DNA of 64,000 nt from Asaia bogorensis (GCA_945889625.1 CAMDCE010000014.1:36276-100275), one strand, 5' to 3'. Positions 8,182 through 17,215 are shown, numbered from the stretch's first letter. A program made the numbers and translations. The notes: generated by a model not told the origin, from the letters alone.

Positions 8182-9030
8182 ATGAACGCCAACGCGACAC
8201 TACTGCCGGCGGCGGCCGAAGTGGTCGCAGGCGGCCTTGCAGAACGCACCAGCGCGTCGTCGCCCGGCTATGTCGCGATCGATCAGGTGCGCAAGATCTA
8301 CAACGCCGGCACGCGCCACCAGGTCGAGGCAGTGGCGCCAACCTCGTTCAGCGTCAAGGCGGGCGAGTTCGTGTCGCTGCTGGGCCCGTCGGGCTGTGGC
8401 AAGAGCACGCTCCTCATGATGATCGCCGGCCTCGATGCGCCGAGCCAGGGCTCGATCAGCGTCGCCGGGCGGGCAATGACCTCGCCGCGCGCCGAGACCG
8501 GGATCATGTTCCAGGACCCGACCCTGCTGCCGTGGAAGAGCGCGATCGACAATGTGCTGTTCCCCTTCCGGGCGATGAACCGGCCGGTCGGACCGGCGGT
8601 CGTCGAGCGGGCCAGTACGCTGCTCGACCATGTCGGCCTGCATGGTTTTCACCATCACAAGCCACGCCAGCTGTCCGGCGGCATGCGCCAGCGCGTCGCC
8701 ATCTGCCGGGCCCTGGTCTACGAGCCCGACCTGTTGTTGATGGACGAGCCCTTCAGCGCGCTCGACGCCATCACCCGCGATGAGATGAATCTCGTTCTGA
8801 TGAAGATGTGGGAGGAGCACCACCGCACCGCCGTCTTCGTCACCCACTCGATCCGCGAAGCCGTCTACCTCTCCGATCGCGTGCTGGTGATGAGCCGCCG
8901 ACCCGGCCGCATCATCGAGGACGTCCGCATTCCCTTCGCGCGGCCGCGCGGACTGGAGATCGGCGAGACCGTCGAGTTCAACGAGATCTGCGGCCATTTG
9001 CGCGGCAAGATCGAACACACCCCGCACTGA
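8182..9030 (+). CDS. ABC transporter ATP-binding protein (nitrate/sulfonate/taurine type)
   Basis: The 282-residue cytosolic ATPase shows Walker A (GPSGCGKST), the Q-loop (MFQDPTLLPW), the signature LSGGMRQR, Walker B with catalytic Glu (LLLMDEPFSALD) and the switch His (FVTHSI). It energises the importer whose binding protein ends 8 bp upstream. The stop overlaps the next permease start as TGATG. Its closest subfamily is that serving SsuBC/TauBC-like importers. Confidence 0.92.
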   Translation: MNANATLLPAAAEVVAGGLAERTSASSPGYVAIDQVRKIYNAGTRHQVEAVAPTSFSVKAGEFVSLLGPSGCGKSTLLMMIAGLDAPSQGSISVAGRAMTSPRAETGIMFQDPTLLPWKSAIDNVLFPFRAMNRPVGPAVVERASTLLDHVGLHGFHHHKPRQLSGGMRQRVAICRALVYEPDLLLMDEPFSALDAITRDEMNLVLMKMWEEHHRTAVFVTHSIREAVYLSDRVLVMSRRPGRIIEDVRIPFARPRGLEIGETVEFNEICGHLRGKIEHTPH

Positions 9031-9833
9031 TGGTCTCCACCGTCGAAGCAACGCCTACGATCGCCGCACCGGCTTCGCCTGCCCTCGAGCGTTTGCGACC
9101 GCTGGTGCTGCCGACCGCCTTCGCCGCCGGCATCCTGCTGACATGGCAGGTGGTGGTCTTCGTCTTCGACTACCCCAAGGTGATCCTGCCCGCACCGTCG
9201 GATATCTTTGCGGCGCTGAAGGGCAATTTCAGCGAGATCTGGCAGCAGACCGTCCCCACCATGCGGGACACGCTGGCCGGCTTCGTACTGGCCGCCCTGT
9301 TCGGCGTTGGCTTCGCCTCGGTGCTGAGCTTCAGCAAGCTGCTGCGCGACGCGGTCTATCCACTGATCGTCGTCATCCAGCTGGTGCCCAAGATCGCCTG
9401 GACGCCGCTGTTCATCGTCTGGGTCGGCATCGGCTGGCAGTCGCGCCTGACCATCGCGACCTTCATCGGCTTTTTCCCGATCTTCATCGCCATGATGGCC
9501 GGACTCGAATCGACCGATCGGTCGCTCGTCCGCCTGTGCAAGGGCCTGACCGCCACGCCGTGGCGTACCTTCTGGATGGTCCGCCTGCCGGCCTCGATGC
9601 CCTATCTCTTCGCCGGCCTGAAGATCGCCATCACGCTGGCCGTGATCGGCGTCATCGTGGCCGAATTCATCTCCGCTTCCGAGGGCTTGGGCTTCCTGAT
9701 CCTGAAGAGCGCGGCGCTGCTGCAGACCGATGTGATCTTTGCCGCCATCACCGTCCTCTGTGTTTTGGGCCTCGTCTTCTACGGTGCGGTGCACGCAGGC
9801 GAGATCGCCGTCAGCAGGTGGCACGGCGAATGA
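9030..9833 (+). CDS. ABC transporter permease (SsuC/ThiX-like), first
   Basis: The 267-residue inner-membrane protein has about six hydrophobic segments and the EAA-type coupling loop (GLTATPWRTFWMVRLPASMPYLFAGLKI). The start overlaps the upstream ATPase stop by one base (TGATG), indicating translational coupling. The second permease gene follows with a 4-bp ATGA overlap. The two permeases are related but clearly different, so the channel is probably a heterodimer. Confidence 0.9.
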   Translation: MVSTVEATPTIAAPASPALERLRPLVLPTAFAAGILLTWQVVVFVFDYPKVILPAPSDIFAALKGNFSEIWQQTVPTMRDTLAGFVLAALFGVGFASVLSFSKLLRDAVYPLIVVIQLVPKIAWTPLFIVWVGIGWQSRLTIATFIGFFPIFIAMMAGLESTDRSLVRLCKGLTATPWRTFWMVRLPASMPYLFAGLKIAITLAVIGVIVAEFISASEGLGFLILKSAALLQTDVIFAAITVLCVLGLVFYGAVHAGEIAVSRWHGE

Positions 9834-10642
9834 CCGACATCGGCGCTCCGCTGCAGCGCAGCCTGTGGTTCGGCCTCGGCGACCTCAGCCGCGACGCAGC
9901 ACGGCTGGTCGTGCCGCCTGTCGCGGCGGCGGTCCTCCTGTTCGGCGGCTGGGAGCTGTTGAGCCGAAACGGCGTGCTAAGCGCACGCCTGCTGCCGGCG
10001 CCGAGCAAGGTCTTCGACACCTTTGTTCGCTCGCTCGCCGTGCTGCTCGACCAGGCGCAACCGACCTTCTGGGGCGCGCTGGCCGGCATCGTGCTCGCCG
10101 CCATGCTCGGCATCGCGCTGGGAATTGCCGTCTCCCATTCGCGCACGCTGATGCAGGCGGCCTATCCGACCATCGTCTTCTTCCAGCTGATCCCCAAGGT
10201 CGCGCTGGCGCCGGTCTTCCTGCTGTGGTTCGGCACCGGTTTCGACGCCAACGTGATCTTCTCGGTCTTCATCGCCTTCTTCCCGGTCGTGGTGGCGACG
10301 ATCGCCGGGTTGCAGGCGGCACCGCCCAACTACGAACGGCTGTGCCAGGCGCTGATGATGTCGCGCTTTCGCATGTTCCTGGCAGTGAAGCTCCCCTTCG
10401 CGCTGCCGCACATCTTCAGCGGCCTACGCATCGGAGTCACCTTCGCGGTGATCGGCGTGGTGCTGGGCGAGTTCATCACCGCCCAGACCGGCCTGGGCTA
10501 CATCATCCTGTTCTCGGCCAACAACTTTGAAACAGCACTGCTGCTGTCGGCCATCCTGCTGCTGTGCGGCGTCGGCATGGCCCTGTTCGCGATCTTCCTG
10601 GCGCTCGAAACCATCGTCACCGGCGTCTACGACAGCCGCTGA
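9830..10642 (+). CDS. ABC transporter permease (SsuC/ThiX-like), second
   Basis: The 270-residue inner-membrane protein has six or so transmembrane segments and an EAA loop (ALMMSRFRMFLAVKLPFALPHIF). The start overlaps the previous permease stop (ATGA). Together with the first permease, the ATPase and the Tat-exported binding protein it completes an importer. The operon ends here and is followed by a palindromic repeat. Confidence 0.9.
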   Translation: MTDIGAPLQRSLWFGLGDLSRDAARLVVPPVAAAVLLFGGWELLSRNGVLSARLLPAPSKVFDTFVRSLAVLLDQAQPTFWGALAGIVLAAMLGIALGIAVSHSRTLMQAAYPTIVFFQLIPKVALAPVFLLWFGTGFDANVIFSVFIAFFPVVVATIAGLQAAPPNYERLCQALMMSRFRMFLAVKLPFALPHIFSGLRIGVTFAVIGVVLGEFITAQTGLGYIILFSANNFETALLLSAILLLCGVGMALFAIFLALETIVTGVYDSR

Positions 10643-10666
10643 CATTCTTCCGACAGCCGAACCTCC

Positions 10667-10791
10667 CTCCCCTGTCTGCAGGGGAGGTGTCGCGGTCATA
10701 CCGCGACGGTGGGGTCATGAGTCACGGACTGAGGCCTCTGACCCCTCCGTCGGCGTAAGACGCCGACACCTCCCCAGCAGACTGGGGAGGA
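10667..10791. repeat. Imperfect ~125-bp inverted repeat
   Basis: The element reads inward from cctcccctgtctgcagggg at the left and ends with cctccccagcagactgggg at the right. Inner pairs of the form gtcgcggtcataccgcgac and gtcggcgtaagacgccgac form further hairpins. The right-end motif recurs at about 14026-14043 (cagcagactgggg), which suggests a dispersed intergenic element. It separates the permease gene from the oppositely oriented DUF1194 gene and may act as a two-way terminator. Confidence 0.65.
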
Positions 10792-10801
10792 AAGGCTTGA
10801 T

Positions 10802-11551
10802 TCAATCGCCGCCGCCCGGATCGGCGGCTGCGAGCTGGCGGCCAGGCAGGCCGGCGATCTCCGCGACCAGCTTCTTGGTGAGCGCCCGGCCGAATGAGGC
10901 GTGTCCCTCGGCAACGACGGTGAAGGCCCCGTATCCGCCGATGACGTTGTCTCGGAAGTATTTTTCCAGACCGCCCGGCGGATGCGTGTGCTCGGGTCGG
11001 AACGATTCCGAAAGCGGCGTCAGGATGACCAGGCCGTTGATGGTGATGCCTTTGGCGAGGGCGTCGTCGCGCGCCTGGGTGACCGGACGGCCGGAATTGT
11101 TGTTGCCGTCGCCGGAGACATCGATGACGCGCCGCTCCGACGTGAGGGGCGCACGCTCGAGCTGGAGCACGGCGAAGTCGATGGCGCCGCTTATCGAGGT
11201 GCTGCCGGCGAACGATCGCGGCAGCTCGACGAGTCGGTCGCCGAAGCTGCGCGCGGCTTGCGCATCGGCGATCACCGTCCAGTCGATGACGACCTTGTGC
11301 TGGCCGACCGTCGCCCATTCGACGAAGCACACGGCGATGCGCCGGTTGCGGCCGGAGGTGATGGCATGCACCACGTCGGGATGGGTGATGGCGGCGGCTG
11401 CGCCCTCGCGCTGGAGCTTGAATTTGGGTTCGGTCACGCTGCGCGAGACGTCCGCGGCGAGCACCAGTAGCAAGTCGACCGGTTCTGCCGCCCGTGCCGT
11501 CGGCGACGAAAGCGTCAACATCAGGCTCAGCAGCCCAATTACCATTCTCAT
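10802..11551 (-). CDS. DUF1194 family secreted protein, von Willebrand A-like
   Basis: The 249-residue precursor has a signal peptide ending near ARAAE. The mature part reads VDLLLVLAADVSRSV, a MIDAS-like D.S.S metal site at the start of a von Willebrand A fold, with a second acidic element VIDVSGDGNNN. This matches the DUF1194 family, whose function is not established. I chose the ATG at 11551 because aaagga lies about nine bases upstream. In-frame ATGs lie at 11545 and 11575. Confidence 0.8.
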   Translation of the reverse strand: MRMVIGLLSLMLTLSSPTARAAEPVDLLLVLAADVSRSVTEPKFKLQREGAAAAITHPDVVHAITSGRNRRIAVCFVEWATVGQHKVVIDWTVIADAQAARSFGDRLVELPRSFAGSTSISGAIDFAVLQLERAPLTSERRVIDVSGDGNNNSGRPVTQARDDALAKGITINGLVILTPLSESFRPEHTHPPGGLEKYFRDNVIGGYGAFTVVAEGHASFGRALTKKLVAEIAGLPGRQLAAADPGGGD

Positions 11552-11695
11552 CGCATAGGTCCTTTGTCGATCCATGGCGGCCTGGCATGGCACCCTGAGC
11601 ATTTGGACGACCGCCGGCAAGAGCGGGAACTGGAGGAAAACGAGGATCGATTCGCGTCTCTGTGCACGGGACGACAGCACCCAAATTTCCTCTTG

Positions 11696-12754
11696 CTAAG
11701 GCAACGCGATCCCGAAGGCCTTCAGGCCGTTCTCATAGGCGATCGCCTTCTGCCGTTCCGCACTGAGCGAAGACAGCGCCTCGAGGTTCTCCTCGGGCGA
11801 GGGCCAGGTCGTCTTGTCCAGCACGTCGTCCGTCACATGCGGACGGAAGAAAGGATGGTCGGTGCCGAACATGATCTTGGCCGGATCGGCGAAAGCCTCC
11901 AGCGCTACCAGCGCCGGCGCGTGATAGGCGATGGAATCGAACCAGCACTGGCGCAGGTAGTGACTGGGCGGCTTGGCCAGCCCGAAATCCTTGGAAATGT
12001 CGTTCTTCACGCAGGAATCGAGGCGACCTGCGAGATAGGGCAAGGTGCCGCCGGCGTGGGCGACCAGGAGCTTCAGCGCGGGATGGCGCTCCAGCGTGCC
12101 GCGCAGGATCAGGAGTGCCACGGCGATCGAGGTCTCGAAGGTGAAGCCCAATGCCAGCAGCAGGGCGTGGCCGGTGTCGGGAAAGAGGCTGTGGCCGATG
12201 CCATAGTGCGGATGGATGAAGACGAAGAGTCCTGCATCCGCCGCCGCTTTCCAGATCGGCTCGAAAGCCGGATCGTCCAGCCCCTTGCCGCGGCCGGCGG
12301 AACCGATGATAACGCCGCGCATATGCGGGTGGCCGGCGATGCGCTTGAGCTCGGCGGCGCAGGTTTCCGGCCGCTGCAACGGCAGCACGCCAAAGCCGTA
12401 GAGCCGGCCGCCGGACGCGGTGCAGATCGCCTCGAGGTCGTCGTTCAACTGGGCAGCCAGGGCCGGCGCTTCGGCAGATTCGACGAAATCGATCCAGGGA
12501 TTCGCCGAGCTCACGACAGAAACGGCGATGCCGTGCTTGTCCATGAAGGCAAGCTTGCGGCTCACCTCGTAGAATTCGCTGCCGATCGGCCGCCCGGCCG
12601 ATGTCGAACCATCGGCCTCCTCGTCGGGCAGGATGATCAGGCGATCGCCCAGGCTGCGCGAGACGATGCGAGGCACCTGGGCCCGCTGCCGCAACAGGGC
12701 CACGTAACGCGGCAGATACATGTGGGTGTGAACGTCGATCAGCGGCAGGGACAA
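11696..12754 (-). CDS. Amidohydrolase, ACMSD-like decarboxylase family
   Basis: The 352-residue TIM-barrel metal hydrolase starts with the metal-binding motif DVHTH. Later elements are FIHPHYG, LVAHAGGTLPYLAGRLD and the catalytic GTDHPFF. This combination is typical of the amidohydrolase-2 / aminocarboxymuconate-semialdehyde decarboxylase group, which decarboxylates or hydrolyses aromatic ring-cleavage products. I chose the TTG at 12754 (SLPLIDVHTH) because aagga lies nine bases upstream, although an upstream start is possible. A second amidohydrolase diverges from it. Confidence 0.8.
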   Translation of the reverse strand: MSLPLIDVHTHMYLPRYVALLRQRAQVPRIVSRSLGDRLIILPDEEADGSTSAGRPIGSEFYEVSRKLAFMDKHGIAVSVVSSANPWIDFVESAEAPALAAQLNDDLEAICTASGGRLYGFGVLPLQRPETCAAELKRIAGHPHMRGVIIGSAGRGKGLDDPAFEPIWKAAADAGLFVFIHPHYGIGHSLFPDTGHALLLALGFTFETSIAVALLILRGTLERHPALKLLVAHAGGTLPYLAGRLDSCVKNDISKDFGLAKPPSHYLRQCWFDSIAYHAPALVALEAFADPAKIMFGTDHPFFRPHVTDDVLDKTTWPSPEENLEALSSLSAERQKAIAYENGLKAFGIALP

Positions 12755-12906
12755 GACGGGCAATCCTTGGCTGGGAGAGCAGCGGTTGGAGAAGAGGCTC
12801 GCACTCAAATGAAGTGCAAACGACGGGCCAAAGCGTATCGCGTGGCGAACTCGCGAACCACGCAGGACCGTCGTAGGCTTGCCGCCTGAAAACGAGGAGA
12901 CGACGC

Positions 12907-13989
12907 ATGGCGACCCAGGCAGCACCCCAGTCAGCACCGAAGGGCGAATATCGCGGCCTCGCCTACCGCAACAATGCCGACTTGAAGGCATGGCTTGCCA
13001 AGCGGCCGTCGGAAGCCGCGCTCGAGCCCGAACTGCCGATCATCGATCCGCATCACCATCTCTGGCAGACGCCGCAGCGCGGCCTATATCTGCTGCCCGA
13101 GCTGCTCGCCGACCTGGGCGGCGGACATAACATCGTCTCGACGGTGTTCCTCGAATGCCAATCGATGTTCCGCGCCGGCGGCCCGGAAGAGATGAAGCCG
13201 GTCGGCGAGGTCGAGTTCGTGGCCGGCATGGCCGCCATGAGCGCGTCGGGAAACTACGGCAAGACGCGCATCTGCGAGGCGATCATCGGCTGGGCCGACC
13301 TGATGCTGGGCGCGCGCGTGCGCGAGGTGCTGCAGGCCGAGATAGCGGCTGGCGGCGGCCGCTTCCGCGGCACCCGCTACGGCACGTCATATGACGAGGG
13401 CCTCGCGGGCAAGTTCACGTCGCGGCCGATCCCGCCGCACCGCCTGCTCGATCCGAAGTTCCGCGAAGGCTTCGCCGAGCTGGGCAAGCTCGGCCTCACC
13501 TTCGACTGCTGGCACTTCCATCCGCAGCTGCCCGACGCGGTCGACCTTGCGCACGCCTTTCCCGGCACGACGATCATCATCGATCACGTGGGCGGCGTGC
13601 TGGGCGTTGGGCAATACGCCGGCAAGAACGCCGAGATCATGCCGCAATGGAAAAAGAGCATCGCAGCCCTCGCCGCCTGTCCCAACGTCAACATCAAGCT
13701 GGGCGGGCTCGGCATGACCTCGTTCGGCTTCGGCTTCGAGCATCGCGACGCCCCGCCTTCCTCGCAGGAGCTGGCGGCGACCTGGCGGCCCTATATCGAG
13801 CCCTGCATCGAGGCATTCGGGCCAAATCGCTGCATGTTCGAAAGCAATTTCCCGCCCGACAAGCAGTCCTGTGGCTACACCGAGCTGTGGAACGCCTTCA
13901 AGCACATCACCTCGGGCGCCTCGGCGGCGGAGAAGAAGGCGCTCTATAGCGGCACAGCGGCGCGGGTGTACCGGATGATCGCGCCGTAG
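12907..13989 (+). CDS. Amidohydrolase family protein (PDC lactonase-like, COG3618)
   Basis: The 360-residue protein carries IIDPHHHLW (near residue 44), the signature of the amidohydrolase group that includes 2-pyrone-4,6-dicarboxylate lactonase. Further barrel elements are FDCWHFHPQLPD, IIIDHVGG and MFESNFPPD. The start follows gaggagacgacgc. It diverges from the ACMSD-like gene, and a chlorohydrolase-like protein is encoded in the opposite direction downstream. A role in aromatic or lactone breakdown is inferred only from the family. Confidence 0.82.
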   Translation: MATQAAPQSAPKGEYRGLAYRNNADLKAWLAKRPSEAALEPELPIIDPHHHLWQTPQRGLYLLPELLADLGGGHNIVSTVFLECQSMFRAGGPEEMKPVGEVEFVAGMAAMSASGNYGKTRICEAIIGWADLMLGARVREVLQAEIAAGGGRFRGTRYGTSYDEGLAGKFTSRPIPPHRLLDPKFREGFAELGKLGLTFDCWHFHPQLPDAVDLAHAFPGTTIIIDHVGGVLGVGQYAGKNAEIMPQWKKSIAALAACPNVNIKLGGLGMTSFGFGFEHRDAPPSSQELAATWRPYIEPCIEAFGPNRCMFESNFPPDKQSCGYTELWNAFKHITSGASAAEKKALYSGTAARVYRMIAP

Positions 13990-14052
13990 CGTCGTTCCGA
14001 CGGCGATGACATCAGGGCTTTCCTCTCCAGCAGACTGGGGCGGGGAAGCTGA

Positions 14053-15594
14053 TCAATGGGCGTGGCCGTGCCCATCGTCCTTGCCGTAGTGATAGTGCGA
14101 CCCGCCGAAGCGGTCGATGTGCAGCGGCTGCCTGGCGAGGCCGGGGCAGAAGGTGTTCACGATATTCTCCACCCTGTCGTAGAGCGCCTTGGCGGGCTTG
14201 CGGCCCTTGGCCAGCCGCTCGCGCGCCTTCTCCGCCAGCCGTGCGACGTGCGCGATATCGATGTTGAGGAGCCTGCGGTTCTCCATGACCATGCGGCCCG
14301 CGATCATCACCGAGTGCACGCCCGAGCCATCCTCGGTGTGCACGATCTGGTTGGTCGGGTCGTTGAACGGGATCCAGTTCACGTTGCCAAGATCGAGGAA
14401 GACGATGTCGGCCTTGTAACCCTTTTCGAGCTTGCCGATCTTGTCGCCCAACCCCAGCGCGCGGGCACTGCCGGCGGTGGCGGCATGCAGCACCTCCTCG
14501 GTCGTGATCCACCGCCTGTTGTCCGGCCCCTGCACCTTGGAGACCATCGAAGCCAGCCGCAGGTTCTCGTACATGTTCTGGTTGTCCGAGCAGGAGGCGC
14601 CATCGGTGCCGATGCCGACGTTCACCTTGGCGTCGAGCATCGCGCGCATGTCGGCAAGCCCGTTGCCCAGCACCATGTTGGAGCCTGGATTGTGCGAGAC
14701 CGAGGCGCCCTTGTCGCCCAGCAGCTTCATGTCGTCGCCGTCCAGCCACACGCCGTGCGCCACGGTGAACTTCGGTCCCACCAGACCCAGCGAATCCATG
14801 TAGGACGCCAGCGACGTACCGTAGAGCCGGTAACCCGCGACCACCTGTACCTTCGATTCGGCGACGTGGCTGTGCAGTCCGGTATCGTAATCCTTGGCGA
14901 GTCTCAGGCAGGCCAGCAGGAACTCGCGGCTGCAATGGTGCGGGATGGTGGGCGCCACCGCGAGATGCACGCCGGCGCGGTCGAGCTTCCAGCCGTGCAG
15001 CGCCTTCTTCATCTGCGCGACGCTCGCCTTGTAGGGCGAGAAGCGATAGGCCTCGACCGCCTTCTGCAGCGACGGCGGGAGCTGGTCCATCAAGCCGGGG
15101 ATCGCCTGGAAGAAGCTGGTGTCGGCCACCATCGGCGCCACCACGGCGCGCATGCCGACGTCGGCATAGGCCTGGCCGATCGCGGCCAGCCCTTCCGCCG
15201 TCGGCATGGGGAACTCCGCCGCTAGATCGTAGGCCGCGGTGCAGCCCTTCATCACCATCTCGGCGGCACCGATCAGGCTCGAGAGGTACTTGTCCTCGAG
15301 CGTACGCGCGCCGCTCATGTAGGGGCCCGCGGTCAGCAGCAGCTCGAGCGTGACGCGATCGACCATGCCCTTGGCGAGATTGCCGTGGCTGTGGGTGTGG
15401 CCGTTGATCAGCCCGGGATGGAGCAATCTCCCCTTGGCGTCGATCACCTTGGCGTGCGATGGCGCCGCCATGCCCGGCCGGCCGATCTCGGCGATGGTAT
15501 CGCCTTTCACCAGGATGTCGGCCTTGGGCGCGGCATGGCCGCGAATGTCGACCACGCGGCCGCCCCTGATCACCGTTACCGCTGCCTTGGCCAT
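14053..15594 (-). CDS. Amidohydrolase, ATZ/TRZ-like, with histidine-rich tail
   Basis: The 513-residue protein has the layout of cytosine-deaminase/chlorohydrolase-like enzymes. A small beta-domain precedes the metal motif LINGHTHSHGN, followed by LHSHVAESK, VAHGVWL and the catalytic GIGTDGASCSDNQNMYENLR. It probably deaminates or hydrolyses a heterocyclic amine. The last fourteen residues are HYHYGKDDGHGHAH, an unusual metal-binding-like tail. I chose the ATG at 15594 (MAKAAVTVIRGGRVV), although the frame continues upstream. The stop is close to the convergent amidohydrolase at 12907-13989. Confidence 0.83.
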   Translation of the reverse strand: MAKAAVTVIRGGRVVDIRGHAAPKADILVKGDTIAEIGRPGMAAPSHAKVIDAKGRLLHPGLINGHTHSHGNLAKGMVDRVTLELLLTAGPYMSGARTLEDKYLSSLIGAAEMVMKGCTAAYDLAAEFPMPTAEGLAAIGQAYADVGMRAVVAPMVADTSFFQAIPGLMDQLPPSLQKAVEAYRFSPYKASVAQMKKALHGWKLDRAGVHLAVAPTIPHHCSREFLLACLRLAKDYDTGLHSHVAESKVQVVAGYRLYGTSLASYMDSLGLVGPKFTVAHGVWLDGDDMKLLGDKGASVSHNPGSNMVLGNGLADMRAMLDAKVNVGIGTDGASCSDNQNMYENLRLASMVSKVQGPDNRRWITTEEVLHAATAGSARALGLGDKIGKLEKGYKADIVFLDLGNVNWIPFNDPTNQIVHTEDGSGVHSVMIAGRMVMENRRLLNIDIAHVARLAEKARERLAKGRKPAKALYDRVENIVNTFCPGLARQPLHIDRFGGSHYHYGKDDGHGHAH

Positions 15595-15659
15595 CGCGCC
15601 CCCCGTGCATACGGTGCGCACGGCCGAATTGGCCGTCAAGCATCAACTCGTGGGATCGC

Positions 15660-16352
15660 TCAACGCATCGACGTCGCCGGCGGTCGCCGTTCGTAGCCCG
15701 CCGGAACGCACCAGTTGAGCTGGGTGAGCGGCAAGCGCTGTGCCATAGCGACCAGTGCCACCGCATCGCGATCGATGCAACGGCCGGCGGCGGCATTATA
15801 GACAGGTGCCATCAAGCCGGCGCCGTCATGTCCTGCGCCCAGAACATGTCCCAGTTCGTGCATCACAACACCCGTCAAGTCGCGCCCACCGATGCGATCG
15901 CTGATGACATAGACCAATCCGCCGCCATGACCGCCCGCGGTGACTGCCAGCGCCCGGCGTCCTTCGTTCTGGCGAGTGATGGGATGCCGGCTGTCCACCC
16001 GCGCCACAATCCAGCCACCGGAGCGTCGGATTTGCGCGATCGCCGAAGGTGACGCGTTGTCGGGCAGCAGGCTGGCGCGGAATTGCAGGAAGCCATTCAG
16101 CGCGTAATTCCACTGCCGGATCGCCAAGGCGATCCGCTGGCGCTCGCCATCGTCAAAATCACTGTCGACATAGAGAGCCAGGCCGCGGGTCGTGGAAAAC
16201 CGGGAAGGATGGTTGGTATAGTGCAGGGACGGCGGCGGGCCGCGGTCGCGCTCCGTGGCGGCAGAGGCCGGCAGGCAGGAAAGGCCGATGGCTGCCGCCA
16301 GCAACGCCAATCCACCCGCCACGAACACAATGACCAGACGCGCAAGACGCAC
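15660..16352 (-). CDS. Metzincin-type zinc metalloprotease, exported
   Basis: The GTG start at 16352 follows ggagacaaacg and gives 230 residues with an N-terminal hydrophobic stretch ending near ASAATE. An ATG at 16451 would add 33 residues without a better ribosome-binding site. The zinc motif HELGHVLGAGH (165-175) has all three histidines, and GLMAP supplies the Met-turn of metzincins. The family is matrixin-like peptidases acting outside the cytoplasm. There is no propeptide cysteine switch that I can recognise. Confidence 0.75.
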   Translation of the reverse strand: MRLARLVIVFVAGGLALLAAAIGLSCLPASAATERDRGPPPSLHYTNHPSRFSTTRGLALYVDSDFDDGERQRIALAIRQWNYALNGFLQFRASLLPDNASPSAIAQIRRSGGWIVARVDSRHPITRQNEGRRALAVTAGGHGGGLVYVISDRIGGRDLTGVVMHELGHVLGAGHDGAGLMAPVYNAAAGRCIDRDAVALVAMAQRLPLTQLNWCVPAGYERRPPATSMR

Positions 16353-16543
16353 CGTTTGTCTCCGTCGAGGCGGCGCGGGGAAAAATTCGACCCGGGACAA
16401 CGCTCTCTCTGTGCGATTTACGCAGATACCGGCCTCGACATCCCCCATCACATGCGGTGTGCAACGAGGTTGGGCTTTACTGTGGGCCGGGCTTGTCGTT
16501 TGCTTGGGGTCGGACGGATTTTCCCCTACGAGTTCACCATCCG

Positions 16544-17044
16544 ATGGAAGAATCGCTCAGCCTGTCGAACGTCCTAACGGTGCTTGTCGCCGTCCTGTGC
16601 CTATGGACGATTCTGCCGCAGTCGCGCGGCGATGTCCTGAAGCTGTGGCGGCTGGCCATGCCGGCGTGCTTCGCCCTCGTGCAGGCACTGGTGCTTTTGG
16701 CTGGCGTATTCGGTGCGACTCTTACCAATGACGCAGAGTGGATTGCCTCCCTGATTGTCGGCGGGCTCATCGGCCGAATGCGGGGCTGGGCACTGGCTGT
16801 GCAGGTCGATCAGACCTGGGGCCTGGTGCGTTTGCAGCAAACGCGCGACGGCGTGTTTGCCGCGATGGGGCTCGTTGTGCTGGCGGCGATCGACTTCATT
16901 TCGACCGCTCTCGAGGACCCGGTGGTGGCGCCCGAACACGTTGCCGCCGGAGCAGCGTTGCTGGCCGGATTCATAGGTTGCCGGGCGATTGCCATGGCAA
17001 CACGCGCCACCCGCGCGCCGCACGTCGAACTCCACAACGCCTAA
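16544..17044 (+). CDS. Small integral membrane protein, unknown
   Basis: The 166-residue protein has about four hydrophobic helices (VLTVLVAVLCLW, ACFALVQALVLLAGVFGA, WIASLIVGGLIG, GVFAAMGLVVLAAIDFI). I do not recognise a family. The ribosome-binding site is weak, so the start is uncertain. It diverges from the metalloprotease gene. The stop codon TAA overlaps the end of the ABC-ATPase remnant on the other strand. Confidence 0.6.
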   Translation: MEESLSLSNVLTVLVAVLCLWTILPQSRGDVLKLWRLAMPACFALVQALVLLAGVFGATLTNDAEWIASLIVGGLIGRMRGWALAVQVDQTWGLVRLQQTRDGVFAAMGLVVLAAIDFISTALEDPVVAPEHVAAGAALLAGFIGCRAIAMATRATRAPHVELHNA

Positions 17045-17215
17045 AGCGGCTTCCGCGCTGCCCGCAGCAGCCAGCCGGCGGCCGTCTTCAATCGTTCGAA
17101 GCGGACACCAAACGTCGCATCGAGCAGGGGATCGTGATCAGGCGGGCGGCCGGCCCGTCGGCGAAGACGGTTCCGCGCTCCAGCACGACGAAGGATCGAC
17201 GTGTGAACACGGTGA
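17041..17215 (-). pseudogene. Remnant of an ABC transporter ATPase C-terminus
   Basis: On the minus strand one frame reads FVVLERGTVFADGPAARLI and the next frame continues DPLLDATFGVRFERLK, then a few more residues to a TAG at 17041. Joined by a single frameshift near 17146-17152, these resemble the last 50 residues of a siderophore/vitamin B12-type ABC ATPase (D-loop-distal part with VLxxGxVxADGPxxxxL). No Walker motifs remain. It lies directly downstream of bluB, so a cobalamin-related importer gene may once have ended this operon. Confidence 0.5.

Noticed and set aside
30..10791. Palindromes as a CRISPR array
   Set aside because: The repeats are few, palindromic and scattered in different intergenic gaps, without regular spacers or cas genes.
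11576..11695. Short coding-like stretch between the DUF1194 and ACMSD-like genes
   Set aside because: The minus-strand peptide it yields resembles translated intergenic repeat sequence, and there is no start signal or conserved domain.
11564..12889. 441-codon open frame on the plus strand
   Set aside because: It is antisense to the ACMSD-like amidohydrolase, which has conserved metal-binding motifs, and has no domain of its own.
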